Below, one piece after another: positions 56,762 through 64,000 of a stretch of DNA of 64,000 nucleotides. The position numbers and the translations under genes were made by a program. The DNA is from Auriscalpium vulgare (taxonomy: Eukaryota; Basidiomycota; Agaricomycetes; Russulales; Auriscalpiaceae). Where the stretch lies: the NCBI GenBank assembly GCA_019915015.1, contig JAHBBC010000001.1, forward strand, positions 1,860,001 through 1,924,000. Reading direction: 5' to 3'. The number at the start of each line of letters is the position of its first letter. Within the stretch, counting starts at the first letter, position 1. The notes beneath the pieces were generated by a model, which had not been told where the DNA came from, ran no database searches, and saw only the letters and a program-made list of their open reading frames with translations.

Positions 56762-58114
56762 ATGGCCAAAGACCTCTCGGATCCCTTTCTGCCTGCACTA
56801 ATCGTGGAGCTGTACATCTACGGTGAGCAGAAATTACATTGGATTCGAACTTCTATCCTAAACCGCGGACTTCAGGCGTTTACACCTGTTTCTACGGTGT
56901 CACCCTGCATGTCCTCATGTGCGTATATCTTTTGACCTATTGCCACGTCAGTTCACCGCCTCTTCGACGCAGACGAAAGTTCAAGGAAAGCCCCACAAAC
57001 AAGTACATAGCGATCGCAACGACTGTCATGTACTTGACGGCAAGTGCACATGTCGTTGTTGATTGCATGAGGGCAGTTTGGCCGTCGGGGATGTCTGTGG
57101 GACCCGGCTTTGTTGCCGACGAGACTGTGACATCCCTCGCTACTCTCAATGTACGTGTGTGACATCAATACGACGTCCAATGCTAATGTCTGCGTCTTGC
57201 AGTTCGTAATTGGTGATGGGATAGTAATCTGGCGTGCTTATATCATCTTGGAGCGCCGCAGGCGCAGAGTCATTGTCCCTCTTTTGCTCCTCCTGTTAAT
57301 ACTGGGATTATCAATTCTTCAGATTGCAAGGACAATCAACTTTGTCCCAACTATTACCCTCCTAGCGACATTGATCACCAACGTCGTGGTGACAGGACTC
57401 ATCGGGCAACGTGCTTGGTATGTCACATAGCATTTATTGTGGCCAGATGGTGACTAGTCTTGTCCTCCATCATCAGGCGGCACTACCGCTCATCCAGGGA
57501 GGTCCGAATAAGAATTGGTCGGGACCGTGCGTTGGCGATCCTTCTGCTGCTGGTTGAGTCTGGGGCACTGTACAGTGCTATTTGGGTATGGCTCGAACTC
57601 TTCAGGATTGGATCACATGATTAATGCTAGTTTTGTAGATTGCAGGAATAATAATCATTTCCGTCGGAGACAACGAATATGGTACATTGGTTTTCTGCGA
57701 GGATATCACCCCCTCTTCATGTGCCCCGACATTCAAAAGCACGACCACTAGCATTTACGAAGCAATCCTCCCACATGTCACGGCAAGTCTGTCACTTGTC
57801 CTCGGTACGTTTCACGTTGGCTGACTACATTCATTCAGGGTATGTACCCGACCATCATCATAGTGCTTTGCAAGCTCCAGGCGTCGTACTCCAATACCAT
57901 CATGGACATGCGGGATGATGTGCCTTCGCTCAGGCTCCCGCATCTCGCGCCCGAGGCACCATCTCCAAACATTCGCCAGCCCGTGTTAGTGCGATTCGTC
58001 ACATCTCAAGGCGAAGAAGGGCAGGGGTTTCTTGAGAGAGACAGCTCGGACACATCGTTGAGCTCTGGATCTTCGGCGGTAAACATCCAGGCGGACAAGG
58101 AGCAAATCGCGTAG
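56762..58114 (+). CDS. Seven-TM-like membrane protein family, copy D
   Basis: The clearest copy: seven exons (56762-56822, 56876-56918, 56973-57150, 57203-57417, 57477-57585, 57639-57782, 57839-58114) join exactly to 341 residues. Segments: MAKDLSDPFLPALIVELYIYG, YTCFYGVTLHVLM, RKFKESPTNKYIAIATTVMY, FVIGDGIVIWRAYIILERRR, LLLLLILGLSILQIA, LITNVVVTGLIGQRAW, RHYRSSREVRIRIGRDR, ILLLLVESGALYSAIW, IAGIIIISVGDNEYGTLVF, GMYPTIIIVLCKLQASYSNT and the final VNIQADKEQIA. Intron 6 (57783-57838) has a GCAAGT donor; reading through it meets a TGA, so it must be removed. It diverges most from the other five. Likely an integral membrane protein; role unknown. Confidence 0.82.
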
Positions 58115-58241
58115 CGAACGCTTGACGTGTACGCCTTTCCTTTCGTGCTTCTTCTGAAGCGTTCCCCGACTCGATTGATCATTTGCCTGATAGTAGATAC
58201 TGTATGCCATATACCGAATCCCGCGTCGTATGTGTTGCCTC

Positions 58242-58564
58242 TCAAATTTGTACCTTCATTTCACCGATCCGGCATTGAATACACATCGTCATGCATTCGC
58301 CTCCGCCTTCTCTTCCTTCATCGCCCGCAACGCACAGCATGTGCCCCTCGTCTCCGTCGAATCGCACCAGAGCGCCGCGGATGCTTGCGGCTGCTGTCTT
58401 CCGGCCAGGGCACTGCAAAAACGTGAGCAGCGCGTGCTCGACGACTTGGAGCAGCGCAGCACGAGCGTTTTCAAGCGCCTCAGCTTTATGGAGTTTTGAT
58501 TTGGGCGCACGCCGCGGGTGCATCGACTTTGGTCCTCCTCATCTTGGTTGGACTCTGTCTCCAC
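58242..58564 (-). pseudogene. Fragment related to the ORF at 63215-63589
   Basis: Minus-strand frame with VVEHALLTFLQCPGRKTAAA and SIRGALVRFDGDEG. The spacing of FLxxxxCPxxx...A..IR.AL.RFDG is shared with the minus-strand ORF at 63215-63589 (FLLSQHCPCSASTPDAVARI, REALARFDGAQ). Both lie just downstream of a membrane-protein copy (D and F), so it looks like a passenger of the duplicated block. No start or extended conserved frame; probably a relic. Confidence 0.4.
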
Positions 58565-59951
58565 TCTGTCTTCGCCAAAAAATCGCGCTCAGCGTGCCGT
58601 CACTCGCAGGCTGTCAATACAGGATGACTGCATGAATGAGGACGCAAGCAGCGAGCTCGGCGAGACATGCAGAGGTGTGTTGCAAATTAGCAATACAGAG
58701 TGAGGATGGGTAGGTGGACTCAGCATTTATATGGACTATGGACGAGAACAAACATATGGTCCCACTAGTACCAGCGGATAAAAAACCCAATCATCTATTG
58801 TAATACAGAGAAATACATTCCACACCGCACAAGTTAGTACCGCTCCTAGTAAGTACGCACGGGCTTCTGCACGTCCCATACTTCGTGATGCAGACACGCC
58901 TACACGTTTGGCAGGGGTGCCGCGCGTGCTGGCACTTGCTGTGAGCGATGCCGATGAAGCAGCGCGCTCCGGAAGATGCCAACGGCCCCGCGCCGCCATA
59001 GACGCGCCGCATTGCGACCTTTGATCTGTACTATCCCAACGGTGTACCTTTTCCTCAGTCCTCCAGAGACTCTTGCAGAGATCCTGGTGGAAGCGCAGGC
59101 CCGGGAGAAGGGCATGGAGGCGCCTTCAGGTCAGCACTAATGCGCCGATTTAGGGATGTATCAGGGACGTCTGGGATGGAGCAGAGGCTGTGGTTGAGTC
59201 AGGAGGATGCTGCGTTCGGAGGACACCGGGGCAAGCAAGATCTATGTCCCGGGCCGCCACGCGCATTGCCGCAAGCGATACGTGCCGGCCGACACGCGCG
59301 CGCTCCCAACTTCCCACCGCGCTTTCAGCCACCCATCATCTTCACTTCAGCAGCGTGGGTGACATCGCGACAGACGCGCCGTGTAGAAATATGGCTGTGT
59401 GCGTCAATCAGGATCTCTCAAGCCGCAAAGCAACATGCATGTTGGCATCTCCCACAAAGCGCTTGGCGGGAATCTATGGGACCTGGCGTATTACTACAAC
59501 CACGGCTCTCTGATACTGCCAATGTGCGATGTTCTCCTTCTACCTGGCTAGCTGACAGTGACAACTTGTCCTAGTACGACAGCGACCGTCGCTAACTGCC
59601 CTCCAGCTGCCCAGGAGCGTCCATCACTTCGTACGTGCCATGCACCATCTATTCAAGGCCATTTTGTCGCTTCCCCTCGGTCTCCCATCACACAGCTCAT
59701 AGCTCCCGCACATCTTGGGTATAGTGCTTGCTGTGACACCCTTGCAGTGACGAAGGATACGGACTCCGAAGGCTGCGGACCCCGGCGATGCGTGCTGTGT
59801 GCATACAATGGACCTACGGCGTATCTACCGCCCACCCTAAAGCCGTGTCTGCGATCAAGATCAGCTGTTTCAGACACCCATCTCCCGATGTGTATAAGTA
59901 ACAACCGCGTGCCTCTTCGCTTGTGCAGTCAGCCGCCGCCAGCGATCTCCA
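58565..59951. other. Stretch between copies D and E with duplicated flank
   Basis: About 59355-59450 (AGCGTGGGTGACATCGCGAC... CAGACGCGCCGTGTAG...) matches the reverse complement of 47105-47230 upstream of copy A. At about 59070-59140 a short string ending EILVEAQAREKGMEAPSGQH followed by a stop looks like the end of a lost gene. No intact gene. Confidence 0.45.
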
Positions 59952-61244
59952 ATGCCACCCAGTCCCCAGATCTATGCACTCCTGGAGCTGTACATCTACG
60001 GTGAGGAGCGATTGGGTCGGCCTTCAGGTTTTGGCTGACAATGCGGCCCAGGCATCTACACCTGTCTATTTGGTTTCGCTCTGCATATTCTCATGTGCGT
60101 GACGGTCTTTCTACCCACTCGGTGTTGCGTCAATTCATCGCTTCCTTTGTTGAAGCCGAAAACTCAAGGGAAGCACCACGAACAAATGCCTCGCACTTGC
60201 AATAACTTTCATGTACCTGGTCGCGACTGCACATGCCGTTATGTGTGCCTGGCCAGTCATTCCAGCCAGTGACGAGACGCGGTCCTTGGCGATTGGGGAA
60301 CTTTTGACGTCTATTGCCACTTTCAATGTGCGTCGGACCAGCGAATGCAACACTCACGCTAACGTCTGTGGATCTCGCAGTTTGTCCTTGGGGATGGGAT
60401 AGTGATGTGGCGTGCATATATCATCTGGGAGCGTAACAGGCGCATCTTGGTCGTCTCTTTTCTACTCCTCCTGATAATGCTAGGCGCATCAGTCTGGCAA
60501 ATCGTATACACCGTCATCCGAGTCCAGTTGACTATCGACCACGTGTACCAAGCTGGCATCTTCATGACGTTGCTTACCAACGTCGTAGCGACCGGACTCA
60601 TTGGATACCGTGCTTGGTATGTCACGCGTTTTTCCCTCATCCATAATGTCTGATAATTGATGCCTAGGCGACACTACCGTTCTTCCTCTGTGGTGCAAAT
60701 AAGGATTGGACGGGATCGTGCACTGGCCGTCCTCCTACTCCTCGTCGAGTCGGGGGCGTTATATTGTGCTATTTGGGTATGTCTGCAATTCTTCTATGCT
60801 GAATGAATAATCATTTCGATGTCGTAGGTTGCAGTAATAGCACTCTTCATTAGGCCTGCCTCACCCGTGTCCGCTGTAAGCACGGGTGCTCAGATATCTG
60901 CAGCGGTGCTCCCGCATATCACGGCAAGTCGCAACACTACGTCTCAGTTGTGTTTGCTAATTTCCGCTCCCCAGGGCATGTACCCCACAGTCATCGTCGT
61001 ACTTTGCAAGCTTCAGGCGTCATACTCAAACACTATCATGGATATGCGAGACGACGGCCCCCCGTTCCCAGCACTCGCGGCCAATGCCAGAATTGCATCT
61101 GGGCTATCTTCCGACATCCGTGATTCCGTGCGAGTGCAGTTTTCCACACTACCTGGAGATAATGGGCAAGACTTCCTTGCAAGAGACAGCTTGGACACAT
61201 CGCTCGGCTCCGTGTTCTCCGCGGACAAGGAACAAATCGTGTAG
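59952..61244 (+). CDS. Seven-TM-like membrane protein family, copy E
   Basis: Starts MPPSPQIYALLELYIYG, then YTCLFGFALHILM, RKLKGSTTNKCLALAITFMY, FVLGDGIVMWRAYIIWERNR, RILVVSFLLLLIMLGASVWQ, LLTNVVATGLIGYRAW, RHYRSSSVVQIRIGRDR, VLLLLVESGALYCAIW, SVSTGAQISAAVLPHITA, GMYPTVIVVLCKLQASYSNT and a tail ending SADKEQIV. The GC-donor intron 60924-60974 is 51 bp with no stop, so retention would add 17 residues in frame. Very close to copy A, including 5' and 3' flanks, and close to F. Function unknown; integral membrane protein. Confidence 0.8.
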
Positions 61245-61836
61245 CCGACACCTCGCGCATGGCCCTCCCTCCCTCCTCTCGTACTTCTTCGGCAGCGTGT
61301 ATTGGCTCAATTACTTATCTATCTGCTAATTGGACATAGACCGAATCCCGTATCATGTCGCATTTCCAATTCTCGCCTCGTCCATTCTCGCCTCCTCCAT
61401 CACAAACAACAGCGCCTTCCCAAATGCTCCTGTGCCTCACCTCAAGCACGTCGTCTGCAAATCAACCCTGTCCTTCCATCACGCCGCTGATTACATCCTC
61501 GTCTCCTGTACCGGGTCAACTAGTGGCTATGCGTCAGTACGTCTTGGGAGGTATGATTACCGTGACACCCCATGCAGCGGAGTTGACGAAGACGGTGGAT
61601 GCGTGCCCAGGAGGAAATGCTGTGCCTTCCGGAACATACCACAGGCAACCTACGTATGTGGAGCGTGTCTCAGGCTCCGCGCGCCTCGCTTAACTGGGTT
61701 TGGGACCAAGAGGGATGCCGTCAGTCGCGCCACACATCTGCAAACTTCAGCAAGCTGACGGCCTTCTCCTGAGGTATAAGTAGCAGTCGCGGGCCTCTTT
61801 GCGATGCATTGGCCTGAGGGATATTGTCGATCTCCA

Positions 61837-63154
61837 ATGCAACACAGCCACCGTATCTATGGACTTTTGGAGCTTTACCTCTACGGTGAGCGGCAAAAGT
61901 TTGGCCTTCAAACTTTAGCTAATATTGCGGCCCAGGCATCTACACCTGTCTTTTTGGTTTTGCTCTGCATGTTCTCATGTGCGTCTTTCAACCTACTCGG
62001 TGTTGCGTCAATTCATCGTTTCCTTTGTTGCAGCCGAAGACTCAAGGAAAGCACGACGAACAAATGGCTAACAATCGCAATAACTGTCATGTACTTAGTA
62101 GCGACCGCACATGCCGTTGGGAGTGCCTGGCCATTCAATTCGGCTAGTGATGACTTGGCGCGGTCCATGGCGATTGACTCACTTTTGACATCCATAGCCA
62201 CTCTCAATGTGCGTCGGGACCAGCCAATATGGCATCAATGCTAACGTCTGTTCGCAGTTCGTCCTTGGGGATGGGATAGTGGTATGGCGTGCGTATGTGA
62301 TCTGGGATCGCAACAGGCACATCCTCAGCGTCCCTTTTCTACTCCTCCTCATAACGCTGGGCGCATCGGTCTGGCAAATCATGTACACGATCTTCCGAGT
62401 GCGAGTGCAGGCGAACGTCGATCATGCGTACCAAATTGGCCTCTTCATGACGTTGCTTACCAACGTCGTGGCGACCGGACTCATCGGGTACCGCGCTTGG
62501 TATGTCAGAATCTTTCCCTTCACCCATGATGTACGACTGAGTTCCCTAGGCAACACTACCGGTCCTCCTCTGTGGTACAAATCAGGATTGGACGGGATCG
62601 TGCGCTAACAGTCCTCCTGCTCCTTGTCGAGTCGGGGGCATTATATTGTGCTGTTTGGGTATGTCTTTGGAATTCTTCCACGCTGAATACTAAATGACCC
62701 ATTCGACGTCGTAGATTGCGACGATAGCACTGTGTGTCAGGCCTGCCTCGAACGTGCCTGTCATGGGCATAGGTGCTCAGCTTTCTGCAGCGGCACTTCC
62801 GCAGATTGGGGCAAGTCACAATGCGTCTCGATTTGCGTTTTCTAATTAACTGCCGGTCCACAGGGTATGTACCCAACCGTCGTCATCGTACTTTGCAAGC
62901 TTCAGGCGTCCTATTCAAACACCATCATGGATATGCGAGACGACGGCCTCCCGCTCCCAGTACTCGCGCCCGATGCCAGTGTCGCATTATCTTCAAGCTC
63001 AAACAACCGCGATCTCGTGCGAGTGCAATTCGCCACACTGCCAGGGGATGTAGGACCGGGGTTCATCGCAAGAAACAGCTCGGACACGTCGCTCGGTTTT
63101 GTACTAATCTCGCCGGCGACAGACATCCGGGCGGACAAGCAGCGAATCGTGTAG
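61837..63154 (+). CDS. Seven-TM-like membrane protein family, copy F
   Basis: Starts MQHSHRIYGLLELYLYG (an upstream ATG at 61804 is also in frame), then YTCLFGFALHVLM, RLKESTTNKWLTIAITVMY, FVLGDGIVVWRAYVIWDRNR, LLLLITLGASVWQIMYTIF, LLTNVVATGLIGYRAW, RQHYRSSSVVQIRIGRDR, LLLLVESGALYCAVW, GAQLSAAALPQIGA, GMYPTVVIVLCKLQASYSNT and a tail ending DIRADKQRIV. The GC-donor intron 62811-62863 is 53 bp and holds a TAA, so it must be spliced. All other junctions match copy D. Related most closely to E and A. Role unknown. Confidence 0.8.
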
Positions 63155-63214
63155 AGATGGCGTCACGTATGCCTCATCCTTCGTACTTCTTCTGCTGTGT
63201 ATCAACTCGATTAC

Positions 63215-63589
63215 TTATCCGCCATAATAATGTAGACTATCCCGCGTCGTAAGCGTTGTTTCCATATTCTCATCTCCCCCTTCCACGTTCCCCTCCTCCA
63301 TATTATCCAACAGCTTTTTCAGAATCTCCCTCACTTCACGCAGGCCGTCCAGCACTTTCACGCGGTCCTTCTCGACAAGGCGCGCCTCGTACGCCTGCGC
63401 TCCGTCGAAGCGCGCCAGCGCCTCGCGGATACGCGCAACGGCGTCCGGCGTCGATGCCGAGCACGGGCAGTGCTGCGAGAGGAGAAAAAGGCGCACGGCG
63501 CGGAACGTGATGTGCGCGGGCTTGCGCGGCGCGTCGAGCATCGGCCACGGGAACTGCGAGCGCGTTGGCGCGGGTGACAAGGGTGGCAA
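63215..63589 (-). CDS. Hypothetical small protein or gene fragment
   Basis: No family recognised. The frame gives 124 residues starting MPPLSPAPTRSQFPW, with HITFRAVRLFLLSQHCPC, AVARIREALARFDGAQAYEA and a helical VKVLDGLREVREILKKLLDN before an acidic tail. Composition is amphipathic and gene-like, and a related fragment lies at 58242-58564. Upstream sequence may hold another exon (a frame with RLQSKLDSLKLATLVTRAN near 63600). It could be a real small gene or the 3' piece of a larger one. Confidence 0.4.
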   Translation of the reverse strand: MPPLSPAPTRSQFPWPMLDAPRKPAHITFRAVRLFLLSQHCPCSASTPDAVARIREALARFDGAQAYEARLVEKDRVKVLDGLREVREILKKLLDNMEEGNVEGGDENMETTLTTRDSLHYYGG

Positions 63590-63720
63590 GCTTAAGGCTG
63601 TCTAGCTTTGACTGGAGTCGTTTGCCAAGCATTGGTTTATCTGTACTGATGGAATGAGTCTGCTGGAAAGGAATGTGTTGCGGGCACCAGGCACCGGGGG
63701 AAGGTAATTTTGGATCGAGG

Positions 63721-64000
63721 AGGAGGTATTGTGCCCCATGGCACCCTAGCGCTCTTGCACTTATACTCGCGAGCGTGCCGGTTTGCTCGGAGAAGGGCAG
63801 CCCACGTTGATAGCAATCATCGCAGCACTGTTGTACCGCTGAACCGCTCACTAGAATTGTACAACAACCTGCATACGCATTGGCCGGAGGCGAGTATTGT
63901 GCCACACTGTTTTATTTATATTCGCGAACGCGCCATTGTGTTCAGAACAACGGCACACATGTTAATCATCGCCATCGTAGCACTCTTGTACCGCTCGAAC
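63721..64000. repeat. Two direct copies of a ~115-bp repeat at the window edge
   Basis: Copy 1 (about 63721-63846) and copy 2 (about 63889-64000) share, in order, GAGGNGNGTATTGTGCC, TATNTCGCGANCG.GCC, TTG.TC.GA..A..GGCA, and ATCATCGC..NNGCACT.TTGTACCGCT. The second runs to the window end. Confidence 0.75.

Noticed and set aside
59060..59140. Short string ending AQAREKGMEAPSGQH before a stop
   Set aside because: Looks like the end of a real protein with a one-base insertion upstream, but too short to assign; noted only as a possible relic.

Overview
The window is nuclear DNA from a filamentous basidiomycete, most likely an Agaricomycete. Genes are dense and on both strands, and nearly every one is cut by 45-80 bp introns, mostly with GTGCG/GTAAG-type donors and CTNAC/CTAAT branch sites. 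The gene set fits this: an ascomycete/basidiomycete CmcJ-type enzyme, a large ABCC transporter, a fungal PL14 lyase, and a multi-copy seven-TM-like family typical of mushroom genomes. Polyporales is a plausible order, but that is inference. No tRNA, rRNA, CRISPR or prokaryotic feature was seen.

Layout. 0-7 kb is a housekeeping block: the start of a Cdc1/Ted1-type phosphoesterase (-, cut by the window edge), an Emi1-type twin CX9C protein (-), an HDHD3-like HAD protein (+), mitochondrial ribosomal protein bS6m (-) and the Tudor-SN protein SND1 (+). 7.6-8.9 kb is a coiled-coil protein ending in a ten-glycine GX3 ladder. 9.9-10.8 kb is a CmcJ/AsaB-family oxygenase (-). 10.9-16.6 kb is gene-poor: a C22 tract, GC-rich tandem repeats and a decayed ABCC transporter whose last nucleotide-binding domain is still readable. 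16.6-17.8 kb is an amidohydrolase-like protein. 17.8-21.9 kb holds only relics. 22-24 kb is a DHA1-type MFS transporter, followed by a 230-bp-arm inverted repeat. 25.6-28.6 kb is a large, mostly disordered protein. 29.2-44.4 kb is dense again: two old-yellow-enzyme paralogs facing each other across FAM72, a metallo-beta-lactamase-fold hydrolase and the TFIIIC TPR subunit, then polyubiquitin and a vacuolar amino-acid transporter.

44.5-64 kb is dominated by six paralogs (A-F) of one multi-pass membrane protein family. A and B lie on the minus strand and C-F on the plus strand, so they mirror each other around an unrelated pair, NAR1 (cytosolic Fe-S assembly) and a PL14 polysaccharide lyase. Flanking sequence was copied with the genes, and relic fragments lie between copies.

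The most notable signals are: a GC-AG intron kept at the same codon in all six paralogs; a single-base loss that breaks the first ubiquitin repeat, with two similar homopolymer deficits in NAR1 and the MBL gene that are bypassed by alternative starts or splice sites; a 9-nt micro-exon in the amino-acid transporter; and the mirror arrangement of the membrane-protein cluster. Splice sites given here were chosen by eye from GT/GC-AG signals, reading frame and recalled family sequence; no transcript data were available.
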